A stretch of DNA of 64,000 bases from Allopusillimonas sp008369125 (GTDB lineage: Bacteria; Pseudomonadota; Gammaproteobacteria; Burkholderiales; Burkholderiaceae_B): assembly GCF_008369125.1 (NCBI RefSeq), contig NZ_VOAY01000003.1, positions 372,001-436,000 on the forward strand. The letters run 5' to 3'. A program made the translations under genes and the position numbers. Of the stretch, positions 25,355 through 33,950 are shown piece after piece; the first letter of the stretch is position 1, and the number at the start of each line of letters is the position of its first letter. The notes under the pieces were generated by a model. The model did no database searches. It saw nothing but the letters and a program-made list of their open reading frames with translations, and was not told where the DNA came from.

Positions 25355-26368
25355 ATGACAATCAACGTTTTGCGACTGAAACACTGGATCGACCCAAGCT
25401 TTGACGAAATAATCCGCGCACATCCAGAGATTCAGTTATCCATCCTGGACCAGGATAGTGCGCCGGAAATCAATTGGGAAAAGCTGAGTCGAACCAACAT
25501 TTACCATATCTCTGTTGCCAAGGATGAGGTGCCGCCGCAATGGCAGGTGACAGCGAGTCTCTTGGAAAAATGCCCGCAACTGAGAGTAGTGTCTACCGCC
25601 GGTGCTGGATACGATACCGTTGATGTCGCTGCATGCACAGAAAGAGGTGTGCTGGTGGTCAATCAAGCGGGAGGCAATGCGGAGTCAGTCGCCGAACATA
25701 CCTTTGCGCTGATGCTGGCATTAAGTTGCCGCATCGTAGAATCAGACTTTGCCTTGAAGCATAAGAGCGGTTTTTCGCGGGAAGACCTGATGGGGCACGA
25801 GCTGGCCGGTAAGGTCCTCGGGCTAGTGGGGATCGGTCATATCGGCGCGCGCGTAGCAGAGCTGGCGAGTGCGTTCAGGATGAAAGTTTTGGCTTTTGAC
25901 CCGCATCTCGACGACGCAACCATACGGTCTAAAGGCGGTATACCATCAACGTTGTCAGAGCTTCTACACGACAGCGACATCGTCAGCCTTCACTGCCCAC
26001 GCACGACCGAAACGAAAAACATGTTCGGCGCTTCACAATTTGATCAAATGAAAAAGGGGGCACTGTTCATCTCGACAGCAAGGGGCGGTATCCATGATGA
26101 AGACGCCTTGTACCACTCCTTAATCAGCAGTCATCTGGGAGGGGCAGGCTTGGATGTCTGGTTCACCGAACCCCCTTCCCAAGACCACCCGCTCCTCACA
26201 CTGCCCAATGTCGTTTCAACCTACCACACCGCAGGCGTGACACACGAGGGCAGACGTAATATCGCGACGATTTCGGCACAGCAGATTGTTGATATTTGTT
26301 TCGGACGCAAACCGCCGCGGATGATTAATGCGGAGGTATATCCGGAAGCTGTTTCGAGCCTTGTCTGA
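25355..26368 (+). CDS. D-isomer-specific 2-hydroxyacid dehydrogenase
   Basis: This 337-residue NAD(P)-dependent dehydrogenase acts on D-2-hydroxy acids. The dinucleotide-binding GLVGIGHIGARVAEL is at about 156-170. The catalytic set is Arg243 (STARGGIHDED), Glu272 (WFTEPPSQDHPL) and His291 (STYHTAGVT). A threonine or glycine context around His291 replaces the more common HxGS. ATG 25355 follows GAGG by seven bases. It is divergent from the iron alcohol dehydrogenase, sharing a 283-bp promoter region. It could reduce the keto acid or oxidise the D-isomer complementary to the FMN oxidases, which usually act on L-isomers. Confidence 0.92.
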   Translation: MTINVLRLKHWIDPSFDEIIRAHPEIQLSILDQDSAPEINWEKLSRTNIYHISVAKDEVPPQWQVTASLLEKCPQLRVVSTAGAGYDTVDVAACTERGVLVVNQAGGNAESVAEHTFALMLALSCRIVESDFALKHKSGFSREDLMGHELAGKVLGLVGIGHIGARVAELASAFRMKVLAFDPHLDDATIRSKGGIPSTLSELLHDSDIVSLHCPRTTETKNMFGASQFDQMKKGALFISTARGGIHDEDALYHSLISSHLGGAGLDVWFTEPPSQDHPLLTLPNVVSTYHTAGVTHEGRRNIATISAQQIVDICFGRKPPRMINAEVYPEAVSSLV

Positions 26369-26502
26369 CACCTTACCTCGCGGCAATGAGCGCAACAAAC
26401 AGTAGGCCCTTTTTCAGGTTAATTCGGACAGGGCAAAAAATCCCTGCCATTCTGGTCACGTGAGTCGGCTTTTGTGAGGATAAATAATGACACGTGCCAA
26501 GC

Positions 26503-27309
26503 TCATTTCTTGTAGCTGACCGATAAACCGGCCCGTACATCTTGTTGAATCCCATATTGTGGAATCGGATAACGCAAACCATTTTTTGAAAGCGCCTGCA
26601 TTCCCTCCAATGCCTTAACGATATCCAGCGGGGTCAAAGCCATCAGCATCTCCTCGTCAAGAACGCCACCGTAGCGTCTTTCGGCATAACAGGGTATCGA
26701 CAAACTTGGCTCCCGAGTTTGCAACGCACGCCCCCAAGAGTCCGCGCATGAGGACTCGCCCACGACGCTCCAATCAAAACGTTTATACCCAGCCCATTGG
26801 AGACCATTGATGAAATAAATCATTGCCCCTGGTGTTGCATAAAACAATGCGATATCAGGCGCCGCGAACTCGGCAGAGGCTTGCCCGCCTTGCCCCCATT
26901 TGCTTAACGGCGCCGCAACTAGCGCCTTGTATTTTCCCTTGGGTACGCAATGCATCGCTTGCTGATGTTTACCCGCATCCTCTTGTGTTGCAAACCAGAC
27001 ACCCGTCATGTGCTTTCCGGACATCCAATCTGGGTCTTGCCCACCTAATCCAACGACCGATCGACATTGGTCTCCAACGAGGTCATCTGCGGTAATTCCC
27101 ACGGTCCAACCTAAGCGAGACGCTTGGGCGACTATTTGATCCATAGTGTGTACCGCTGTTGGCCTTCTCACTCGCGGCACGGACTCCATCGCTTCAACCG
27201 ACTCATAAAGACGCATCCCAAAAGGAATCGCTTTTAATTTGAGTGCTTTTTCGAGATCAGCAGAGACTTTCGCGAAATCAATTTCATGCTCGACATTTTT
27301 GCTGTCCAT
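26503..27309 (-). CDS. DUF169-type protein of unknown function
   Basis: This 268-residue soluble protein has no signal peptide or membrane segment. The start at ATG 27309 follows GAGGT. Conserved-looking parts are the KLKAIPFGMRLYES segment near residues 26-39, the VGEFSSC-like VVGESSCADSWG and CYAERRYGGVLDEEMLMALTP. This combination of a proline-containing N-terminal strand and a cysteine followed by a G-E-R-like motif recalls the DUF169 family, which has no established biochemical role. The gene stands alone, convergent with the D-2-hydroxyacid dehydrogenase. I cannot assign a function. Confidence 0.72.
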   Translation of the reverse strand: MDSKNVEHEIDFAKVSADLEKALKLKAIPFGMRLYESVEAMESVPRVRRPTAVHTMDQIVAQASRLGWTVGITADDLVGDQCRSVVGLGGQDPDWMSGKHMTGVWFATQEDAGKHQQAMHCVPKGKYKALVAAPLSKWGQGGQASAEFAAPDIALFYATPGAMIYFINGLQWAGYKRFDWSVVGESSCADSWGRALQTREPSLSIPCYAERRYGGVLDEEMLMALTPLDIVKALEGMQALSKNGLRYPIPQYGIQQDVRAGLSVSYKK

Positions 27310-27550
27310 GGCTTACCTCAAGGATTTAAATTAAATGCAAACATATAACCATCAAAACCGATGGCATGGCGATAGTACGGAAAAAATGATTCAACGCGCC
27401 ATTGCGCACAGGGACCGCAAGCCTATTTAATTTTTTTCAGGTACTTGGTTGTCAATAATAAAAAAACACATTAATAATCTATCGTGGCTCAATAGTGAGA
27501 AAAAGCTCAATTCTCAGAACTGTAGATAAGCGCTTACTCATACAAAACCC

Positions 27551-28441
27551 TTAACCCTTACCATCAGTCAACTGCATAATCTGTTCCGCCGCATCTGCAT
27601 CACGCTTCCACCAAAGGCTATGCTGAGCCATCGCAATAAAATCGCGCACCGCGTTGTTGAACTTTTCTGGCTCTTCTAGATTAACCGTATGGCCGGTCTT
27701 CGGAAGCATAAGCAGACCACATGCCGGAATTGTCTTCTTCAAGAATATACTTGGCTGTATGCAATGGTCATCTTCATCGCCCGTAATAATCAGCGTCGGA
27801 ACACATAAGGCTCTCAGCTCATTTTCCAGATCATAGAGAGACGGACGCTTTGCCTGAACGCTTCTCATGGTGTTCGCCGCACCGATTGGGTCGTGCTGTG
27901 CCAGTCGAGATACAAACTGCGCCCAGCCCCGAGCATTTTTATGTTTAAGCTGAATGCGTGATGCGCCACTTCCGTAAATGGGCGCCAATGACTCAGAGCC
28001 AATTGATTCAAATTGCCGCGCTGCTTCTTCTGAAAGCGCTTTGAATTCTTCAGAATGCGCGGGTTCCGCACCATAACCTACTCCAGCAATTGTCAACGTT
28101 ATCGCCCGCATCGGAAAATGCAGTCCGAAATGTAAGGTGGCAAACCCACCCATTGATAACCCAACAATGTGTGCTTTTTCAATACCGGCAGCGTCCATAA
28201 CACAGGCTATATCTTGTGCAGCACGATGCTGTGAATAGGCCTCCGAGGCTGCCGGCACATCAGATGGGGGATAGCCCCGCGCCGAGAAGGTCAGACAACG
28301 AAATTGCCGACTAAAAAATCGCAGTTGCGGCTCCCAGCTTAAGTGATCTCCCGCGAACTCATGAACAAAGATGATCACCTCGCCACTTCCCGCCTCTTCG
28401 TAATATAAAGAAAAGCCGTCGTCTGTTTTTGCAAAGCTCAT
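27551..28441 (-). CDS. Alpha/beta-fold hydrolase
   Basis: This 296-residue cytoplasmic hydrolase has the nucleophile elbow GLSMGG with Ser96, an acid in ITGDEDDH near residue 225 and His in PKTGHTVNLEEPE near 253. The oxyanion HG pair at the end of strand 3 is HEFAGDH here. ATG 28441 is preceded by AAGGAG. The pattern resembles 3-oxoadipate enol-lactonase and other lactone or ester hydrolases, but this is not specific. The last 40 residues have an added hydrophilic helix (WWKRDADAAEQIMQL). It is followed upstream on the same strand by the hexapeptide-repeat protein. Confidence 0.88.
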   Translation of the reverse strand: MSFAKTDDGFSLYYEEAGSGEVIIFVHEFAGDHLSWEPQLRFFSRQFRCLTFSARGYPPSDVPAASEAYSQHRAAQDIACVMDAAGIEKAHIVGLSMGGFATLHFGLHFPMRAITLTIAGVGYGAEPAHSEEFKALSEEAARQFESIGSESLAPIYGSGASRIQLKHKNARGWAQFVSRLAQHDPIGAANTMRSVQAKRPSLYDLENELRALCVPTLIITGDEDDHCIQPSIFLKKTIPACGLLMLPKTGHTVNLEEPEKFNNAVRDFIAMAQHSLWWKRDADAAEQIMQLTDGKG

Positions 28442-28616
28442 AACACAACTCCTTCTCAGCCATGAGGCTCATGGCGCTATTGGATGGGGGCATCGACTCT
28501 ATTGCTTAAGTCTGGCAAACTGGCTGCGCCCATACAGCGAAAGGGCGGGATACACAGCCACGCATGCGCAGCATACTCGTGACGAAACTTCTACATAAAC
28601 TAACGCAGACGACTAC

Positions 28617-29204
28617 CTACTCAGGCTTAATCATATCTTTCGTAATACGACTACGACCTGTCTCTTCACTCTCCAGCGCCTCCGTCTCCTGCATAGACTC
28701 CAGACATCGTTTTGTTAAACGCTGATATACCCGCGTGCCAAAGTTTTTATTTGAAATTTCTGCATCGCTCAGACTGCGAGTAACACGGGCGGGGGAGCCC
28801 ACCACCATGCTGCGAGGTGGAATCTGCGCGCCAGTTTTCACAAAGGCCATCGCCCCCACTATGCTTGATTCGCCAATACGCGCGTCATCCATGACGACTG
28901 CATTCATGCCTACCAGTGCATTCTTGCCAATGTAGCAACCGTGAAGAATAACGCCGTGCCCAATGTGGCCGTCCACATCCACAACCAGCTCACCCTCCAC
29001 AGGACCGTGCAAAACACAGCTGTCCTGAATATTGGCACCCTCACAGATCACAATTCGACCAAAATCACCACGCAAGCTCGCAAGAGGGCCGATATACACA
29101 CCGGGCCCCACGACGACATCCCCGATAAGGACGGCAGTGGGATGAACATAGGCTGATGGATGCACTACCGGCGTAATGCCGTCAATCGCGTATACCTTAA
29201 CCAT
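28617..29204 (-). CDS. Gamma-carbonic-anhydrase-like hexapeptide-repeat protein (PaaY/CaiE type)
   Basis: This 195-residue left-handed beta-helix protein has repeats of the VIGDVVVGPGVYIGPLASL type, from about residue 10 to 150. Histidines that would bind metal in gamma-class carbonic anhydrases are seen in VLHGPV and DVDGHIGHGVILHGC. ATG 29204 (MVKVYAIDG) is preceded by AAGGAA with good spacing; the frame's ATG at 29225 is less likely. PaaY and CaiE relatives accompany aromatic or carnitine catabolism, where PaaY acts as a thioesterase. A similar accessory role beside the alpha/beta hydrolase is possible. Confidence 0.9.
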   Translation of the reverse strand: MVKVYAIDGITPVVHPSAYVHPTAVLIGDVVVGPGVYIGPLASLRGDFGRIVICEGANIQDSCVLHGPVEGELVVDVDGHIGHGVILHGCYIGKNALVGMNAVVMDDARIGESSIVGAMAFVKTGAQIPPRSMVVGSPARVTRSLSDAEISNKNFGTRVYQRLTKRCLESMQETEALESEETGRSRITKDMIKPE

Positions 29205-29614
29205 ATAACTATTCCTTTTCACCATTAATAGTGCTTAAGTCGAACCCTCGGGCAGCGTCCTCTTTTACTCACAGGGCGCACACATCATCGAATTGATGGA
29301 CGGGATACGCCAGCCCGTTTGCTGGCACGCACCAGCACATCGCCCATTAACTCTGATTTTTCGACGAACAAGAAGATCAATCCTATCTCATTCGGCTTGC
29401 GTCCGGTAAGCAATTTGAGCCCGGCGCGTTGATGGCAATCACCAACCGCCTGGCCCTACAAATTCGCCAAACATCGCCTTCCGAAAAAATTAAGGGTAGC
29501 CAAAAGACCTTGCTCTACAATCGACTCATAATTGCCTGCAGCGGTGAGGTGTAATGACACAGTCCAAACATGCCCGTCTGCCAAGAAGCAAAATAATTAC
29601 AGGAGGAGATGCGG
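29205..29614. other. Intergenic region upstream of the liv operon
   Basis: These 410 bp between the divergent hexapeptide-repeat gene and livH hold no convincing gene; short open frames here overlap livH in the wrong frame. It must contain both promoters. I see only weak short inverted repeats (for example GCCAGC/GCTGGC around 29310-29330). AGGAGGAG at 29601-29608 is the livH ribosome-binding site. Confidence 0.5.
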
Positions 29615-30520
29615 ATGTTTTTGAATATCCTGCCATTGGCGCTCGTCGATGGCATCGCCTATGCAAGCTTGCTGTTTCTTGTGTCCATGGGGCTGACATT
29701 GATTTTCGGCGTTATGGGCATACTGAACGTCGCACACGGCTCCTTCTACGCCTTTGGTGGCTATGCCGCATCAACCCTTGTGATGCTGCTTGCACCCACC
29801 ACGCAATCAGCCCTCATCCCCTTGCTCAGTCTGTTTTTGACGGCGATTGTGGTTGGCATCGTGCTGGGCGGTTTGATGGAAGTCGTGCTTATACGCCGAA
29901 CGCTGGGGTACGACCCTACGCTCAAGTTGCTCATTACTTTTGGTGCGTTCCTGATGCTCGAGGATGTCCAACGCCTGATCTGGGGAGCCCAACCTTATAG
30001 CGCAAATGAAGTGGTCAGTCGTCTGGGCAATATCGAATTGGGCGATATCACCTATACAACATACCAACTCGTCGTGGTGCCCGTGACGGCGCTGGTGGCC
30101 TATGTCGCGCTGGAGTACTTCTTGAAGCGCACTAATCTGGGCAAACAGACAGTCGCGATTACGCATAATCGCGAGGTGGCTACAGCATTGGGCATCAATG
30201 CACGCAAAATCGGATTCATCACCTTTGTCATTGGCGCGGTATTAGGCGTGCTGGGCGGAGCCATGGCGTCGCCCACCACCTCTCTGGTGCCGGGCGCAGG
30301 CACAGACATGATTGTGTTGTCTTTTGCCGTAGTGGCCACCGCAGGCCTGGGCCAGGTGACGGGGGCACTGATCGCCGCCTTGCTTATTGGCATCGTACGG
30401 TCCATTTCCGTGTATATGGCACCTGAGCTAGAGGTGGCCGTACCGTACATCATCATGGTGCTGGTGCTCATCATTCGGCCTCACGGCCTGTTCACTGTTG
30501 CACAAGCGAGGACGATCTGA
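29615..30520 (+). CDS. livH: Branched-chain amino-acid-type ABC transporter permease LivH
   Basis: This 301-residue inner-membrane permease has about eight hydrophobic helices. LivH family sequence is seen in LLFLVSMGLTLIFGVMGILN near the start, AHGSFYAFGGY and the EAA-like loop THNREVATALGINARKIG. A strong AGGAGG at 29601 is right-spaced for ATG 29615; the ATG at 29609 would have no spacing. It overlaps livM by one base (TGATG). It works with LivM, LivG and LivF; the ligand is set by the binding protein at 33951. Confidence 0.95.
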   Translation: MFLNILPLALVDGIAYASLLFLVSMGLTLIFGVMGILNVAHGSFYAFGGYAASTLVMLLAPTTQSALIPLLSLFLTAIVVGIVLGGLMEVVLIRRTLGYDPTLKLLITFGAFLMLEDVQRLIWGAQPYSANEVVSRLGNIELGDITYTTYQLVVVPVTALVAYVALEYFLKRTNLGKQTVAITHNREVATALGINARKIGFITFVIGAVLGVLGGAMASPTTSLVPGAGTDMIVLSFAVVATAGLGQVTGALIAALLIGIVRSISVYMAPELEVAVPYIIMVLVLIIRPHGLFTVAQARTI

Positions 30521-31458
30521 TGTTAGTGCCGGTACTTTCGCTTGCCAGTGCGGCGCTTGCCTTAATCTGTGGCCTGCTACTTCCCTGGACTATCACGCCT
30601 ATTGTCATCGGCCTGACTTACGCCATCGCCGCTTTAGGCGTATCGGTAATGGTGCGTGCCGGGCAAGTGTCGTTTGGTCATGCCATGTATGCATGCATCT
30701 CGGCATATACGGTCGCCTTCCTCGCACGCGCCTTTCCGCAACTGGACGCCATCGTGCTGATTGTGGCGGGTGCAGCAGCCAGTTTGGTATGCAGTGCCAT
30801 CATCGGTGTGTTCATCGTGCGCTACCGCGGTATTTTCTTTGGCATGCTCAATCTGGCGCTCAGCATGGTGTTGTATGCACTACTGGGCAAGCTCTATCAC
30901 CTGACGGGCGGCACAGATGGCATACGCCTGAACCGCCCCGAGATTCTAGGTATGGTTCTGGAGCGCGGCCCCTTCGAAATCGCCTTGCTCGTCCTCACAC
31001 TGCTGCTTTCGCTGGTACTGGCCTGGTGGGTGCAACGCTATTTTCGCTCAGGTAGTGGCGAGGCTCTTTCTGGAATTAAAACCAACGAAACCCGACTCGA
31101 GTACTTGGGTTTTTCGGCCTGGTATGTAATGTGGAAAGGCTACCTGCTGTCAGCCGTAGTCGTAGGTTTTTCTGGAAGTTTACTGGCGCTGATGCAGGGC
31201 TTGGTCACGCCTGATATTGGTGCCTGGCTAAGGTCGGGCGAATTTGTATTCATCACTATCCTGGGTGGCGCAGGGCATGCGGCCGGCGCATTCTTGGGTG
31301 CATTCGGGTTCGAGGCCGTGAAGCTGGTGTCGGCTGCATGGTTCCCTGGGCTGTGGCAGTTTCTGCTCGGCTTTACGCTGGTTGTCGTTATCTTCATCTT
31401 CCCTACTGGCTTCGTCGGGCAACTCATGCGGCGCAAACGCACACAGGCGGGGGCATAG
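30520..31458 (+). CDS. livM: Branched-chain amino-acid-type ABC transporter permease LivM
   Basis: This 312-residue membrane permease is the second channel subunit. Family features are LGVSVMVRAGQVSFGHAMYACISAY, RYRGIFFGMLNLALS and the C-terminal GAGHAAGAFLGAFGFEAV. A basic tail follows (MRRKRTQ). Its start overlaps the livH stop and its end is 2 bp before livG, so the genes are translated together. Confidence 0.95.
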   Translation: MLVPVLSLASAALALICGLLLPWTITPIVIGLTYAIAALGVSVMVRAGQVSFGHAMYACISAYTVAFLARAFPQLDAIVLIVAGAAASLVCSAIIGVFIVRYRGIFFGMLNLALSMVLYALLGKLYHLTGGTDGIRLNRPEILGMVLERGPFEIALLVLTLLLSLVLAWWVQRYFRSGSGEALSGIKTNETRLEYLGFSAWYVMWKGYLLSAVVVGFSGSLLALMQGLVTPDIGAWLRSGEFVFITILGGAGHAAGAFLGAFGFEAVKLVSAAWFPGLWQFLLGFTLVVVIFIFPTGFVGQLMRRKRTQAGA

Positions 31459-31460
31459 CA

Positions 31461-32201
31461 ATGGCAGCGCTAATCCGTACTGAAGGACTGCATCTCACAT
31501 TTGGCGGTGTGGTCGCGGCCGATCACATTGATTTCGAACTGCACACCGGCGAGCGTCTGGCCGTAATCGGCCAGAACGGCGCAGGCAAAACAACCTTTAT
31601 CAATATCTGCACGGGTTATCTGAAGCCTGAGGCAGGCCGCGTGCTGCTCGAAGGCGTCGACATTACCGGCATGGCACCGCGCAAGATCGTCCGGCTAGGC
31701 GTAGGACGTTCGTTTCAGTTGCCGCAGCTGTTCACTGAGCACACGGTGCGTCAATGCATACAAATTGCTGCCGCTCGTCAAAACAAGGACTTAAGCTGGT
31801 TCCGCCCTCTGGCTAGCACAGTCGACGCGCATGAGGTTGAAGAAACACTTGAGCTGGTCGGGCTTCACGCCGATGCCGAGGAGTTATCCAGCGATCTGCC
31901 CGAAGGCAAGCGCAAGCTGCTGGATGTGGCGATGGCACTTGCCTTGCGTCCCAAGCTGTTAATTATGGATGAACCCACCAGCGGGGTGGCATCCGAGGAC
32001 AAGCACGGGCTTATGCAAACGGTAATGCACGCGTTGGACCAGCGCAAGGTTACAAGCTGGTTTGTAGAACACGATGTCGAGATCGTTGCTCGCTACGCCA
32101 CGCGCGTGGCGGCATGGATCGCAGGGGCCGTGGTTGCCGACGGTACGCCCGAACAAGTGCTTAACAATCCGCAAGTTAAGAGCGAAGTGCTGGGGACTTG
32201 A
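31461..32201 (+). CDS. livG: ABC transporter ATP-binding protein LivG
   Basis: This 246-residue ATPase subunit has the Walker A GQNGAGKTT, a Q-loop in GRSFQLPQLF and Walker B LLIMDEPTSGV. The signature region reads LPEGKRKLLDVAMAL, in place of the usual LSGGQ, which is normal for LivG. ATG 31461 sits two bases after the livM stop. A longer frame from 31338 lies inside livM and is rejected. Confidence 0.95.
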   Translation: MAALIRTEGLHLTFGGVVAADHIDFELHTGERLAVIGQNGAGKTTFINICTGYLKPEAGRVLLEGVDITGMAPRKIVRLGVGRSFQLPQLFTEHTVRQCIQIAAARQNKDLSWFRPLASTVDAHEVEETLELVGLHADAEELSSDLPEGKRKLLDVAMALALRPKLLIMDEPTSGVASEDKHGLMQTVMHALDQRKVTSWFVEHDVEIVARYATRVAAWIAGAVVADGTPEQVLNNPQVKSEVLGT

Positions 32202-32204
32202 TTC

Positions 32205-32930
32205 ATGCTGACGATAACTGATTTAAATGTGGACCTGGCTGGAAATCACATCTTGCGCAACATTAACGCAAGCTTTGGTGCTGCGCAGACGATTGCAATC
32301 GTGGGGCGCAACGGGGCTGGCAAGACCACCTTGTTGCGCAGCATCATGGGGCTGACGGGCGTGAAGTCTGGCGTGATCATGTTGAACGATATTGACCTTA
32401 CGCGCCGGCCAGCACATATTCGCGCCGCCTACAACATTGGCTACTCGCCTGAAGATCGCGTTATTTTCCCAACCATGACGGTCGAAGAAAACTTGCGGCT
32501 GCCCTGCATTACGCAAAAGCAATCACGCAAAGAAATCGATGAGCGCCTTGCCGTCGTGTTGAAGGTAGTGCCCCAGATCGAACCAATGCTCAAACGCTCA
32601 GGAGCGGCCTTATCAGGCGGCCAGGGCAAGATGGTGGCACTTGGACGCGCCCTCATGGTGGGTACGCGCATGCTGCTGCTTGACGAACCGTTCCAGGGCC
32701 TGGCGCCTAAACTCAGCATGGACTACACGCAGGCGCTAAGCCGACTGAAAGTATTGCAGCCCGAATTATGCATCGTGATTACCGAATCGAACATAAAGCT
32801 ATTAGGCAATATTCCGGATCAGACGTGGACCATAGAACGCGGCTCCATCGATGCCCAGGCAATTACCATGAAGGAAGATGCACTACCAAGACCATCATCA
32901 ACTTTCACGGCGAGTAATCAACCGTCATGA
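32205..32930 (+). CDS. livF: ABC transporter ATP-binding protein LivF
   Basis: This 241-residue ATPase subunit has the Walker A GRNGAGKTT, signature LSGGQGKMVALGRAL and Walker B MLLLDEPFQGLAP. The C-terminal 25 residues are a poorly conserved tail. It follows livG by 3 bp and precedes an SDR gene by 20 bp, so livHMGF and the SDR are one operon. The D-loop is FQGLAP rather than SLGLAP. Confidence 0.95.
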   Translation: MLTITDLNVDLAGNHILRNINASFGAAQTIAIVGRNGAGKTTLLRSIMGLTGVKSGVIMLNDIDLTRRPAHIRAAYNIGYSPEDRVIFPTMTVEENLRLPCITQKQSRKEIDERLAVVLKVVPQIEPMLKRSGAALSGGQGKMVALGRALMVGTRMLLLDEPFQGLAPKLSMDYTQALSRLKVLQPELCIVITESNIKLLGNIPDQTWTIERGSIDAQAITMKEDALPRPSSTFTASNQPS

Positions 32931-32950
32931 CACGCAAAGGGGAATAGTTA

Positions 32951-33703
32951 ATGGATCAACTCAAAGGCAAGGTCGCTATTGTTACTGGCGGCGGTAGCGG
33001 TTTCGGCGAGGGTATTGTTCGTCTGTTTGCAAAAGAAGGCGCAAAAGTCGTCATTGCAGACATCAACGAGCAGGCGGCATCCCGTGTGGCATCCAGCGTT
33101 GGCAGTAGCGCGCTCGTCATGAAAACTGACGTCACCAGCCGTGCTGATATTGACAAGCTGGTTGCTGCAACGCTTGAGAACTTCGGCTCCGTAGACATTG
33201 TGGTGAACAATGCCGCCATCACTCACAAAAACCAACCTATGCTGGACGTGGACGAAGCGATGTTCGATCGCGTGTTCAACACCAATGTAAAGTCCATTTA
33301 TCTGATGACGCAGGCGACGGTACCTGTTATGCGCAAACAGGGCAAAGGGGTGATCCTTAACATTGGATCGACAGCGGGAATTCGGCCGCGCCCGGGCTTG
33401 TCTTGGTATAACGCGTCAAAGGGTGCGGTTAATGTACTGTCCAAGTCCATGGCCGTAGAGCTGGCTCCTGAGAATATTCGCGTCAATTCAATCTGCCCGG
33501 TCATGGGCGTAACCGGCATGTTCGAGTTGTTTATGGGCTTACCTGATACGCCCGAGAATCGTGCCAAATTCCAGTCAACCATACCCATGGGAAGATTCTG
33601 TCAGCCATCAGACGTGGCAGCTGCGGCGCTCTATCTGGCTAGCGATGCAGCAGAATTCATTACCGGTGTCGAGCTTCCGGTGGACGGCGGCAGAACAATT
33701 TAA
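32951..33703 (+). CDS. SDR-family NAD(P)-dependent oxidoreductase (classical)
   Basis: This 250-residue classical short-chain dehydrogenase has the cofactor loop GGGSGFGEG, NNAA near 86-89 and the full catalytic set Ser140, Tyr153 and Lys157 (SWYNASKG). The closing ELPVDGGRTI is normal. ATG 32951 follows AAAGGGGA. It is cotranscribed with livHMGF and precedes the binding-protein gene by 247 bp. It probably acts on the alcohol or keto group of the imported compound. Unlike the SDR at 6244 it keeps all catalytic residues. Confidence 0.92.
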   Translation: MDQLKGKVAIVTGGGSGFGEGIVRLFAKEGAKVVIADINEQAASRVASSVGSSALVMKTDVTSRADIDKLVAATLENFGSVDIVVNNAAITHKNQPMLDVDEAMFDRVFNTNVKSIYLMTQATVPVMRKQGKGVILNIGSTAGIRPRPGLSWYNASKGAVNVLSKSMAVELAPENIRVNSICPVMGVTGMFELFMGLPDTPENRAKFQSTIPMGRFCQPSDVAAAALYLASDAAEFITGVELPVDGGRTI

Positions 33704-33950
33704 GCGTATCGGTTCAAGGCGGTTCACCGCGTCAACATGCAGCAAGGGGGCTTGACCACGTATGCGCCCTCGTTAATGACTACAAGGAGAGGAGGACAAG
33801 TTCGTTTATCCATCTATATGTTGATGGGCAAAACCTCCACGCTGGATCCAGCAAACGAAGGATTCGATCACTTGGCATCGGGTAACGGTTTAAGCGACGC
33901 GCTTGTTTTCGATTGATGTACACATATAAAACCAAATGAGGAGACACATT

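Noticed and set aside
26420..26460. Terminator hairpin CAGGG...CCCTG between convergent genes
   Set aside because: The stem is only five base pairs, and the A/T run is in the loop rather than after the stem.
27400..27550. Intrinsic terminator after the alpha/beta hydrolase
   Set aside because: There are T-rich stretches but no stem longer than about five base pairs in front of them.
29554..30000. Separate small protein before livH
   Set aside because: It overlaps livH in a different frame, and its residue make-up is that of a shadow frame.
31338..31460. Longer LivG start
   Set aside because: It overlaps livM, is not family-like, and ATG 31461 begins MAALIRTEGLHL as expected.
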